Below the pieces are notes generated by a model. The model was not told the DNA's origin, did no database searches, and worked only from the letters and a program-made list of their open reading frames with translations. The position numbers and the translations under genes were made by a program. From Excoecaria cochinchinensis (Eukaryota > Streptophyta > Magnoliopsida > Malpighiales > Euphorbiaceae), in contig CANTUQ010000004.1 of the NCBI GenBank assembly GCA_947683425.1, forward strand, positions 31,697,001 through 31,761,000: a DNA stretch of 64,000 nucleotides, in the 5' to 3' direction. Below, in pieces: positions 45,954 to 57,789 of this stretch (its first letter is position 1; each line of letters opens with the position of its first letter).

Positions 45954-48900
45954 ATAATAGAATTTTGTCCTCGAAATTCTTACCTGCTCCAAACAACTGA
46001 GGATACTGAGCTCTCATGACTACTTCCGGTTCCCAAGTTGCCTCTTCAATTCCATGATGCTTCTAGAGTACTTTAACCAATGGGATTTGCTTACTGCGAA
46101 GCTGTCTGATGGGTGTGCCTTGGAGAAATCTAGCTGAACCTGAATATCTTGCACTTATAACACATGAGATGGATAGGATCAGTAGCGGCGGAGCATAGAT
46201 ACGTTAAAAATATCATGTAACTAAGCTAACTCTACCGGCAATGCTAACCGATAAGCAACCGGGCCAATCTTATCCAGGATCTCATAAGGTCTAATAAATC
46301 GAGGACTTAACTTTCCTTTCTTACCAAACCGAAGAACTTTTTGCCAAGGTGATACTTTCAAGAACACCTTGTCGCCAACCTCATATCGAATGTCTCTTCA
46401 TTTTAAATCAGCACACGATTGTTGCCTATCTTTGGTTGCCTTCAAATTCCGTTGCACTCCTCTAATCTTTTCTTCCGTGTCTCTAACCAATTTCGGCCCC
46501 ACAACTGACCTTTTTGATAACTTAGTCCAACACACTGGAGTTCTGCATTTTCGCCCATAGAGAGCTTCATAAGGGGCCATTCTAATACTCGCTTGATAAC
46601 TGTTATTGTACGCGAACTCCATTAAAGACACATACTTATCCCAGCTGTCAGAGAAATCTAATGCACATCCCCGAAGCATATCTTCCAGAATATGAATAAC
46701 TCTTTCTGACTGACCATCAGTCTGAGGGTGAAAGGCAGTGCTAAAAGTTAACCAAGTACCCAAAGCCGACTGTAACTCCTTCCAAAACTATGATGTAAAC
46801 CTTGGATCTCGATCAGACACAATGGAGATGGGAACACCATGAAGCCTTACTATCTCATTTATATAGATCTCAGCCAGCCTGTCCTTGGAATAATCTAATC
46901 GAACTGGCAAGAAGTGCGCTAACTTCGACAACCGGTCAACTATCACCCAAACCGAATCATGCTTGCACTGTGTTAAGGGTAAACCAACTACAAAGTCCAT
47001 AATGATATCATCCCACTTTCATTGAGGAACAGGTAAGGGATGCAACAATCCTGTTGGAACTTGATGTTCAGCTTTCACTTGTTGGCACACTAGACACTTC
47101 CAGACAAAATCCACTATATCCTTCTTCATACTCGGCCACCAATAAAATTATTTTAGATCTTTGTACATCTTATTTCCTCCTGGATGCATCTTGAAAACCG
47201 ACAAATGAGCTTCTTGCAAAAGTCTTCTTTTCACATCTTCTACATTTAGCATGCACAGCTGATTCCCAAATCTGAGCACTCCCTCACTATCTACAAGAAA
47301 ACCAGTCCGCCTACCATCTCTAACCATGTGAAAAGCACGCTGCAACATAGGGTCACTCAACTGTGCATCCACTATTAATTATCTCAAGCTCAGTCTAGCT
47401 TTCAATCGAGCAATAAGTGCTCCTTCTGAATCAAACCTCCACTTCCCTCTACTTAGGGACAAAGTCGATACTGATTTCCTACTTAGAGCATCGGCTACTA
47501 CATGTGGCTTGCCAAGATGGTAATCAATGATACAGTTGTAGTCTTTGAATAACTCCAACCATCTTCGCTGCCTCAAGTTCAATTCTTTCTGAGTGAGCAA
47601 ATACTTCAAACTTTTATGATCCGTAAAGATCCTACAAGTCTCCCCATACAAATAATGTCGCCATACCTTAAGAGCAAATACTACCGCTGCTAACTCCAAG
47701 TCATGTGTCGGATAATGCTGCTCATGAGGTTTCAACTGCCTGGAAGCATAGGCGATCACTTTACCATCCTGCATCAGAACATAGCCCAAACATATACCTG
47801 AGGCATCACTGTACATAGTATACTCTTTACCCGAAATGGGTTGAGTAAGTACAGGAGCCTTAATCACCATATCCTTTAACTGCTCGAAACTCTCTTGGCA
47901 CCTATCCGACCAAATGAACTTAACCTCTTTTTGGAGAAGCCGAGTCAAAGGCGAAGCTATTATGGAAAACGACTATAATAACCAGCTAATCCAAGAAAAC
48001 TCCTCACTTCTGGTACAGACTTTGGTGGCAACCAGTTCACAATGGCTTTAACTTTGGATGGATCTGCCCGAATGCCTTCAGCCGAAACCACATGTCCAAG
48101 AAATGTTACCTCCTTTAACCAAAATTCACACTTACTTAACTTAGCATACAGCTGATGATATCTCAACACTTGCAATACCAATCACAGATGTTCTTCATGT
48201 TCCTTTTCATCCTTAGAATAAACCAAGATATCATCGATAAACACTACAATAAAACGATCCAAATACTGCCTGAATACCCTATTCATCAAATCCATGAAAG
48301 CTGCAGGTGCATTTGTCAAACCAAACGGCATCACTAGAAATTCGTAATGACCATAACTCGTCCAAAAAGCTGTCTTCTCAACATCTGCATCCTTGACTCT
48401 TAACTGATCATACCCAGATCTCAAATCTATCTTTGAAAACACTCTAGCTCCTTTTAACTGATAAAAAAGATCCTTAATTCGTGGCAATGGATACTTATTC
48501 TTTACCATGACCTTATTAATCTACCAATAATCAATACGCATTCTCAAAGTACCATCCTTCTTCTTGACAAAAAGAATCGGAGCACCCTAAGGTAACACAC
48601 TTGGTCGAATAAAGCCCTTATCCAAAAGCTCTTGCAACTGACTTTTCAACTCCTTCAATTCCATTGAAGCCATCCTATACGGAACCTTAGAAATTGGAGC
48701 TGCACCTGGCACAATATCCACAGATAACTCTACTTCTTTCTCTAGTGGCAAACCCGATAATTCCTCTGGAAATACATCCACAAATTCTCTTACTACTGGA
48801 ATCTCTTGTATCTTTACCTGCTCTCATCGGGAATCCAAGATCAAAGCTAGGTACGCTTCACATCCCTTCCGCATATACCGCTTGGCCTTCATAGCCGAGA

Positions 48901-51009
48901 TCACATTATGGAGCGAGTTACTTCCCACACCTCTTACTACCACAGGTATCCGATCCCTGTCTTTAAGTACAACTATTTTCCTCTGATAATCAACTATAGC
49001 TCTGTGCTTGGATAGCCAATCCATGCCCAGAATAAGGTTGAACTCATGAAATGGTAGACTAATCAGATCAACCGAAAATTCCTTACCTTGCACCAACAAT
49101 GGACACTCCCGATATACCCGATTGACTCTCACACAGCCCTAACGGACTAGTGACACAAATCTCACAATCCAGTTTACTCTCATTAGACAATTCATCACAC
49201 AACTTATCAGAACACAGGTAAGAATGGGTGGAACCCGGATCAATCAAAGCATACATCTCAGTACTGAAAAGTAAGAACTTATCGGCTATAACTTCCGGAG
49301 CATCCTGGTCATCACGGGCTCTCATTGCATATGCTCTTGCAGCCGCCTGTGCTGGACGATCAATTGTCTCAGAAGATTCTCTTTCCCGAGGCCGTCCACC
49401 ACGACCTTGTCCTCGACCTCTAGTATGACTGCCTTGAGGAACATTCGACCCAGCTCGACTCGACTCTTGCTGACCTTGGGTATTCTCATATAAATTTGGG
49501 CAATTAGCTAGAAAGTGGTCGGTGTTACCACATCTGAAACATCCTCCTGTCAACCACCGACACTCTCCCCAATGGCTCTTGTTACAATGTGAACATTGGG
49601 GCACACCATCACCTTTGCCACCCAAAGTTCCTCTACTCGTGCCAAACCCTCTGAAGGAATTTTGTCTCCTTCCTCTAGTAGTCGGACCCGGATGCGACTC
49701 ACCAGAGGGATTTCCTTGAGACTCGCGTGACCTCTTTCCTGAAGAAGAACTACCTCTAGATGGCTTTTTCCTCTGAGCCTTCTCTCTTAGAATATTCTCA
49801 GAGCATTCTGATCTCAAAGCTGCCTGCACGATCTGATAATAACTGATATCCGGTGTAGACATCAAGGAAACCAACATCACTTTCAGAGACTCATTCAAAC
49901 CCGCCTCAAACTGTTGACATCTAAATTCCTCCGTGAGAACTCCTGGCGGTGAATACTTACTGAGTCGATTAAATTTCTTCTCATATTTCGCCACTGATAA
50001 TACCCTCTATTGAAGACTCAAAAACTGCGCTCATCTGGCCTCCTTAAATGCCTTAGTCACATACTTGTTCCGAAACTCCCTTTCAAAGAACTACCATGTC
50101 ACAGGCTCAGGAAACTGAGCTTGTGACATGGTAGTTCCGAAACTCCCTTTCATACTTAAATTCTTTAGTCACATACTTGTTTCGAAACTCCCTTTCAAAG
50201 AACTACCATGTCGCAGATTCGCGTGACCTCTTTCCTGAAGAAGAACTGCCTCTAGATGGCTTTTTCCTTTGAGCCTTCTCTCTTAGAATATTCTCAGAGC
50301 GTTCTGCTCTCAAAGCTGCCTGCACGATCTGATAATAACTGATATCCGATGCAGACATCAAGGAAACCAACATCACTTTCAGAGACTCATTCAAACCCGC
50401 CTCAAACTGTTGACATCTAAATTCCTCCGTGAGAACTCCTGGCGGTGAATACTTACTGAGTCGATTAAATTTCTTCTCATATTCTGCCATTGATAACACC
50501 CTCTATCGAAGACTCAAAAACTACGCTCATCTAGCCTCCTTAAATGCCTTAGTCACATACTTGTTCCGAAACTCCCTTTCAAAGAACTACCATGTCACAG
50601 GCTCAGGAAGCTGAGGATGCCTAAGCACCAATGTCCACCAATCATAAGCTGAGCCCTGCAACAAAGATATCACAAACTCCACCTCTCTCTCCGGAGGACA
50701 ACAAATTTCCCTTAACATCTATCTAACTTTCTCAATCCACATTTCAGCTTTATCTGATTCGTCTAAACCGGTTCCAAAGAAATCCTCCGCTCCAAACTTT
50801 CGTATATTCTCGATTGGAGCTCTAGGGGCAGTAACTCTTTCCAAAACCCTGGCCATATCTTGGGATATCTTGAGCATGGCCTCAAAGGGGACCACAGGGA
50901 CCTCAGGTTGCACCTTGGGTGACTGAGCCGGACTAGAAATAGATGGATCTCTCTCTCGGGGATTTGCACTCTCAACTGATCCGTCAAGTGATCCACAAGC
51001 GGACTCCAT
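45944..51009 (-). pseudogene. Tekay gag-pol pseudogene of element F
   Basis: Homologous along its length to the Tekay-1 polyprotein but broken by at least ten stops and several frameshifts. Recognisable pieces: Gag start (51009-50719), Gag middle (50499-50203 and duplicated 49994-49700), CCHC knuckle and protease DPGSTHS motif (in 49994-49083), RT with FIDD (48508-48182), RNase H with YSDAS, ATHDLELA-like and ADALSRK motifs (47948-47379), integrase zinc finger (47372-47060), integrase core with SDRDPRF and GQSERV (47000-46660), then a decayed GPY and chromodomain region to about 45990. Stops interrupt after the Gag start (50719), before RT (near 48587), at the RT start (near 48520), after RNase H (47379) and within integrase (near 46790). 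A frameshift lies near 49130. It cannot encode working protein. Confidence 0.9.
49725..50607 (-). repeat. Partial gag duplication with a palindromic scar
   Basis: The segment 49725-50111 is repeated at 50221-50607 with a constant offset of 496 bases and few differences. Between the copies, 50089-50136 forms a hairpin with 22-bp arms (one mismatch) and a GAAA loop, followed by a scrambled partial third copy (50137-50220). This is a rearrangement inside element F, absent from Tekay-1. Confidence 0.85.
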
Positions 51010-51100
51010 CTAACTATAAAACATACAATAATCTGCATCAGGCCAACGCAACGCTAGACATACACTCTATCTAGCACTTGCCCAGAAGCGACTAAACCTA

Positions 51101-51113
51101 GATTCTGATACCA
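51101..51113 (-). promoter_or_regulatory. Element F primer-binding site
   Basis: On the minus strand TGGTATCAGAATC, five bases inside the 5' LTR edge. It matches the Met-tRNA site of Tekay-1 except near its end. Confidence 0.8.
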
Positions 51114-51118
51114 CAAAA

Positions 51119-53296
51119 TGTAACACCCCTTACCTATACGTAGGGAGCTTCATTCCTCGAAGAGGAAGAAGGACCCTTATAGATAAGGGTTGTCACGCAA
51201 AAACCTCAACCAAGCAAATAAAGTTGTAAAACATACATTCAAGCGGTAAAAATAAAATTCTTAAAATAATAGACAAGGGCTGAAAATAAAAGTATAATAT
51301 TATTAATTTAAATTATGGTTTTTACATATCCAAAATACAAAGGTGCCGTAGCACAGAAGCCCATATACAAATCTGCTATTGAACCAACTTACAAAAGTAG
51401 GGTTACATCATTACAAAATCATTAAACTAAACATATACAAGAAGTACAATCCTGTACTGCAAAATCTCTCTCCTAGTTGTGTTAGCCCTTCTGAAATGGA
51501 TCACCCTGCCCAAAAACTCCAACATCTTCCACACCTACATGGATGAAACACCCGTGCTAAGCGAATATGCTTAGTGGGGAAAACACAATGAAAAACTACC
51601 ACTCACAGTGGACGTCAAAACAAATCACACACATAAGGCACACTGAATATCCAACTTAAAACAGTTCATCATACAATCATTTATACTGAATTCAAGTATA
51701 ACACAAAATTACAATAAACCTGCTTGTTCAAAATAGTGGATAGCAAGTAACACACAGTCAATCAAAACGCATGGATACCCGAGGGTATCAAAATCATTCT
51801 TTTCTTTTTGTTTCAAACATTTTCGCATGGAATCTTAAACAAGATTCAAGTTTAAAAGGGATTGTGAGGATCCGAACAAGGACCTGATCAGAGTCCAGAA
51901 CGCATACGCATGGATGCAGCTAACTGAACTCTATAAGCATGCCTATTTATCAACTTATTGATTTTCGCAGGTCAAGCATAATTCAATTAATTTGCATTCA
52001 TATAATTCTTAAAATTGTCTATTTATAACTAAGAAAGCATGACAAGACTGAAAATTAAACATTAAAAGCATGAAAAGAAAACTCACTTTTTGAAGCTAGG
52101 AGGTGTCGCGCTCGTGACAGAGGCGAAGATCTACCTCAAGTCGCGGTCGCGATAGTCCTCGCGCTTGCGCGGGGATAGAAACACACCTCACTGTCACGCT
52201 CACAACAGTGAGCGGCCAGTAGCTTCTGTCGCGCTCATGATAGGAGACTGTCCAAAATCCGTGCGGCAGCTGAGCACTCTATCGCTCTCGCGACAGAAAG
52301 CTCTCGCTGAGGCCGCTCGGCAGCGCACATTCAACTCGTGCAAAGGCTGCAGTCACCAAGCTCTGTCCTGACCTCACGATAGTGTCGCACTCGTGACAGG
52401 GTAGGCGGGATTTCCAGCCCTTACGCGAAAACCTGCATAATTCCACTACCAAATTCCACCCAAACCTTCAATTGGCTTCAAAACACAACCCCACACAAAT
52501 AGATCATTCACAACACCTTAAACCACCTAAGACTCAACTTATAAACTAATTATCATCATCAAATCATACAATTTACAAGATCAAATTCCAGAATTTACCA
52601 AACCAGCAATTTCTCATAGAATTTCATACAAACTCATATGATAACTCAATTCTTCACCAATTATACATCTCAACCCAAAATAATCAATACCCATAACAAT
52701 TAAATACAAATACCCATAATATACCCCATCAATTTCAACCATAACCACCAAACACAAAAATCACACAAAACATATCAAACCACAAACATTCCCAAACCTC
52801 GAATACTTGAACTCTAATCACGGGCTCCACTTCCACTTGCAATTTCCTTGCCTTTGGGCTCTCTAGGAGGGATCTCTGAACAAAAACACCCATCACAACA
52901 AGCTTTAAACTCAAACCCCATACCCAAATACTCAAATTAACTAAATTAGAAGGAATAAAAAGGTGAGGAAGAACAATAAGCTTTTACTTACCTAAATCAA
53001 CTTAAGATCACCCAAAACTCACCAAAATTGTAGCTAGAGGGGAAGGATTACAAGGAAGTAAAGAAGAAAAGAAGAGGAAGAGGAAGAGGAAGAACGGGGA
53101 AGAAGAAAGAAACGGGAAAAAGGGAAGGGAAAAAGCTAATTCTCTCTCCTCTCTCCACACAAATAAACTCCCCCACTTGCCATATGGCAGCCCCCCCATT
53201 GGAAGACTACCCAAAGGCACACCCAAAACCCATCCTCTTACCTACACTCAAACCAAACCTCACTTATATACACCCTAACCCCCTACACACTCTCAC
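51119..53296 (-). repeat. Element F 5' LTR (right in plus coordinates, outer end deleted)
   Basis: It matches the left LTR from TGTAACACCCC to ACACTCTCAC, then homology stops. It carries the CTAAGC stem-loop (51557-51574), mini-hairpins (about 51770-51910), GTCGCG-type hairpins (52103-52410) and the ACTTACC donor-like site (52986-52992). The lost 140 bp is the outermost U3 end in element orientation. Confidence 0.85.
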
Positions 53297-54339
53297 TTTT
53301 GCAATTATGCCCTAGTACAATCCTAATAGAAAAATCTACAGACTGGATATATGGGACGTGGACCCAAGAGCCCACTACAGTACAGTGCAATAAGGAATGA
53401 CCTCGAAGGACCATTCCAAAGGTATTACAGAATAAAATAGAACATTAAACATAGAACGCGAACATATCTATGCATTATGAGAGACCATTGCAAATCTGCC
53501 ATAGTAAATCAACTCGTCATGACTTGCACCGCGGTACCAGTAAGGGTGTTCTTATGGCTAGCCACAAATATCCTGAACTATATTTAACCGTCAGACACTA
53601 TAAAGGGCAATACTTTTCAAAAGACATTCAAATCCACTTTTTATATTTAATAATTGCATTTCCATTTACACTTCATTTTCATTTTGTTTCTGTTTCTTTT
53701 TCAATAATTACACAACATTTTCACCAATGTTGTACATTCCATGTTACATACTTATTTTACTTAATAAGTAAGCTTAAATCATTAAATGGCCATGAAATTT
53801 ACTTCAAAGCCATGGTCATTCCTTTCTTATCATTTCACTTTAATCGATAATTTAATCAACAGTTATATCAAAAGTAAATCTAATTTCAGTCATTTCAATA
53901 TTTGTCAATATTTTCCACCATGGACAAAATGGGAAATCATTCTCAAAAGTACTTAATTAATTTCTCACGATTTCACTTAGCTTTATACACTCTCAAATCA
54001 TATACATATGCATTTTATAGTCTTATTGTCATTAATTAAACTAATTACATTTTTGATTCAATAAATCAAATATTCAATTTTTGTGCAATTCTTTTTATTA
54101 AACTTCATTTTTCACTTCTAATTCACTCATTGGTCTAACTTATCACTCACATATTCTATATACCGTATAATCTATCAAATTCTCCTTATTAAATCATTCG
54201 ACCACCTTACAATTTTATTATCTAACATTTTTTTTTCACTATATCATTGCTTAATTCACTAGATTAAGCCTTAATTCACATATGTATACCCTTTAATTTC
54301 ACTAAATCATAAGGTATACCTTATATACACCTAAGTATG
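53297..54339. other. Unassigned AT-rich segment between F and LTR G2
   Basis: About 1 kb with no recognised element ends. One frame of 126 codons (53470-53850, plus) has no recognised motif and a composition typical of random AT-rich sequence. The segment may be old LTR or target DNA, exposed when the right edge of F was deleted. Confidence 0.4.
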
Positions 54340-55599
54340 TGTAACGCGCAACGAACCCCAGGTGGGCCCCAATTGACCTGCATTTAGGGCATTCGAGAGA
54401 GGTTCATGAAAACTTGTAAGAGATTATAAGGGCATCTATTTTGGGCAACAAGGAGGTTTCTTGGAGTCACCACCCAATAAAACATTAGGAAAGGTCGTCT
54501 AGCCTTACTGAGCCTAAGACAACGCGTCTGTGTCTATTTTGGGCAAGCCAGAGATATTTTTGAGTCCCCATCCCAATAGGACATTGGGATGGTACTCTAA
54601 CCTCATGGAGCCTAAGATGATGCATATACAACCATTTTGGGCAAGCCAAAGATATTTTGGAGACCCCACCCCAATAAGACATTGAGGTGGTCCTCTAACC
54701 TCATGGAGCCTAGGATTACGCAAATTGGACCTATTTTGGGCAACAAGAGATATTTTGGAGACCCCACCCCAATAGTACATTGAGATGGTCCTCTAACCTC
54801 ATTGAGCCTAAGACCAGAGATGGTTCGGGACTTCCTATTTATTCATACCTTGATTAAATTATAACAAAATTTTGAATTTAAGATTTTATTCCTTTTTTCA
54901 TACAATTTTAATGCAATAATTAGAGCGCACGTCAATCACATAATGAAAGCGGTAAATAAAATAAGATTAAAATAAAGTAAATAAGAATGCAATAAATTAC
55001 AACAAAACTTGGAGCGGAATACAACCCCCATTGTAAATAAAATATAAATCATACATAAAATGGGATATTTATTAAGGATGAGGACATTGGTCCTCGTATG
55101 CAAAGTTAAAGAAAATACTTTTAAAGTGATAATTTATTTGAATGGAAAAACTAGGACATTGGTCCCATTTTTATTAGAAAAAGTTTCAAGTTAATTAATA
55201 GAAACATTTTTGTGATTTTCTTTTTAGCGTGCCTAAAATAAACAATTTTATTAGGAATTACATTTGACAAAATAAATAAAAAGCCAAATAAAACAAATAA
55301 TAAAAATAAATGATCAAACCAAACGAGCATTCTGGATCTCCGCGTTTGCTCGCGAGAATGCCCAAAAAGGGAAAATAGATATTAGAGTCAAGAACAAATA
55401 CAAAAAATTAATGTTAGTAATCAAATCAATTAAATCAATTAAACATAAAATAAAATAAGATGATATCAAAATGACAAATGAATTAAAATGTTAATAAATT
55501 AAAATAAAAAAAATGCATTATGAATGACAAACGAATTAAATGATATGATTGAAATAAATACAACATGTTAATGAATTAATACATAAAAATATAAACATG

Positions 55600-55648
<49 letters not shown>

Positions 55649-56812
55649 CAACAACAACAACAATAATGAAATAATAATAATTATTATAATAATTAAATGA
55701 TAATAATAATATATAACCATATTAAATAAAACAAATATACAAATAATAGAATAAATAAATAAATGAAAACAATAAAAATTTACATGTTAATCAATTAAAT
55801 ACAAACAAAAACAAATAAAAGAAAAAAAAAAAGAGATCAAGCCTAGAATGTTTACCCTCAGAGTTCGGATTCGATGAAAGGAAAAAAGTGATTGATTTCC
55901 TTTGTTTTGCAAATTAAAATTGAAAATAATAGAAATTGGAATTTTATTCCAAAAAATAAATTGCAAAAAAAGATGAAATAGAATAAAAATTCTCAAGAAC
56001 AAACAATGAATTTCTTTGTCTCAAGAATTATTATTGATTAAAAAAATTATTTTTATTTGAAGAAGAAATAAAAAGAATGAAAGAAAAATGAAAATTCTTA
56101 AGAACCAAAAATGATTTCTCTTTGTCCCAAGAAAAATTATTCATAAAGAAATTAAACATTTTAAGATAAAAGAATTTTTATCTTGAGGAGAAAACCTAAA
56201 AAAAATGTAGAAAGGATTTTGTTTAAGAAGAGAAGAAGAGAAAAATGAAGAAAAACCCTAAAAAATGAATTCCCCTTTTTTGTTTCATCTTTTTCTATTT
56301 ATATCAAAAAAAAAGGAAAATAATATTAATTAAGGAAGAAACCCTTAATTAATTCAAATATTATTTATTTATATTTTAAAAATGGAAAAAATTATGAAAA
56401 ACCTTAAAAAATGGGATAAAAAATCAAATTTGGTGAAAAAATCCCGAAAAAAATAAATTTGGGCCGAAAATTAACATTTTCGGCAGAACTGGGGTGACCG
56501 ATGCCTGTCGGTGCGCGCGACCGGGGGTCCGGCCCCCGCTGCGCCTTCGCACCTGTGGGCTGCCGTAACGCGCCGATGCGGCCGACATCCGATTTTTTTT
56601 TAAAATTTCAAATTTAACTAAAAACACTGCAATTTTCAAACTCCATTTATCAAATTTAACTTTTAATGCATTTTTTATTATTTTTAATATTTTTTTTCTA
56701 AAATGCAAAATTGACCAGAAAATCATCACTTTTAACCTTTTTGCATGTGAACAGGCATCTTATCATCATTGGGTAACTCTGATCTGGGCTGCCTCAGGAC
56801 TCGGTGTCTACA
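54340..56812 (-). repeat. Tat/Ogre-like LTR G2 (3' LTR of a minus-strand element)
   Basis: 2473 bp from TGTAACGCGC to CTCGGTGTCTACA, followed at 56813 by a reverse-complement PPT, so the interior lies to the right. It contains the four-unit 98-bp repeat (54431-54800), CAAT-loop hairpins (55080-55095 and 55154-55165), an exon-like block (55325-55365), (AAT)n (55601-55644) and a short GC-rich stretch (56490-56590). The matching 5' LTR is beyond the window. Confidence 0.75.
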
Positions 56813-56831
56813 GTTGCCCCCAATTTTGGGG
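56813..56831 (-). promoter_or_regulatory. Element G2 polypurine tract
   Basis: On the minus strand CCCCAAAATTGGGGGCAAC, adjacent to the LTR. It ends in the same GGGGGCAAC as the element D PPT. Confidence 0.75.
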
Positions 56832-57784
56832 AAACTAGTACGCTAGTGCCTAGATGAGCCAAAATTCAGAGAAGAAGGAAAGCAATGAGTACATGAGGCA
56901 GTCGTTTACCTTCTGTGGTGTGTTTAAGCTGATGACTGTTCGCTGCAGAGCTGTAGTGTGTTTTACCGCAACCCTTTGATGATTCATTTCGCCACCTTCA
57001 TTTTACTGGCTTCCTCTCGGCGTGCATGATATCTGACTGTTGTGAGATGTAGTGTTATCCAACTGCAACCAAATTGTAATTTGTTCTATTGTATGTCCCG
57101 CTCTGGCCTCGTCTCGGCTCGCATGGTGTTTAAATGTCGTGAGAAGTAGTGTTCTCTAACTACAACCCAATTGTGATTTGTTCTATCTGTATCCCGCTGG
57201 CCTCATCTCAGCTTGCACAGTGTTTGTGAGATGCAGTGTTCTCTAACTACAACCCCGTTGTGATTTATTCCATTGCATGTGTGCTACTTGCCTCGTCTCG
57301 GCTTGCACGGTGTCTGTGACATGCGGTGTTCTCTAACTATAACCCTGTTGCCATTTATTCTATCGCATGTATCCGGCTGGCCTCGTCTCGACTTGCATGG
57401 TGTCTGTGAGATGTAGTGTTCTCTAACTATAACCCTGTTGTGATTTGTTCTATCGCATGTGTCTCGCTGGCCTTATCTCGACTTGTACGGTGTTTGTGAG
57501 ATGCAGTGTTCTCTAACTACAACCCCGTTGCGATTTATTCCATCGCATGTGTGCTGCTGGCCTCGTCTCGGCTTGCATGGTATCTCCCTGCCAACCACTA
57601 TACGATCGTCATGGCGATTCATTCGTCGTCGTCTTTGTTGGCGCTTATCCTGAACCTCTTTTCCTACAAAAGGGCAAAACAAATGTACATGGTATATAAA
57701 AGAGATGCGTACCTGTGGCGGTACATACCTGTTGGGGTCGATGTTAAATGGGTACCCCCTAAAGAGCTGTTGGTTATTCCTTAG
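56832..57784 (-). repeat. Element G2 3' UTR with a tandem repeat of about 85-95 bp
   Basis: At 56990-57600 there are about seven units built on GTGAGATGCAGTGTTCTCTAAC, then CAACCC, GTTGTGATTT, TCGCATGTG and CTGGCCTCGTCTCGGCTTGC. This is the kind of hypervariable repeat that precedes the PPT in Tat/Ogre elements. Frames such as 57473-57811 merely cross it. Confidence 0.75.
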
Positions 57785-57789
57785 AGAAT

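Larger units (their letters stand above)
43624..53296 (-). mobile_element. Element F: degenerate minus-strand Tekay/Del retrotransposon with truncated 5' LTR
   Basis: The left LTR (43624-45941), PPT, broken gag-pol, PBS and right LTR (51119-53296) are in correct order for a minus-strand element. The right LTR lacks about 140 bp that the left has (45802-45941). The sequence beyond 53296 is unrelated, so the outer 5' end and one target-site duplication were lost to a deletion or rearrangement. The left flanking pentamer is ACATA. The LTRs differ by several percent by eye, and the coding region has many stops, so it is much older than Tekay-1. Confidence 0.85.

Noticed and set aside
53470..53850. 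126-codon plus-strand frame as a possible host gene
   Set aside because: No recognised motif, an AT-rich random-like composition, and no promoter or splice context. Support is insufficient.
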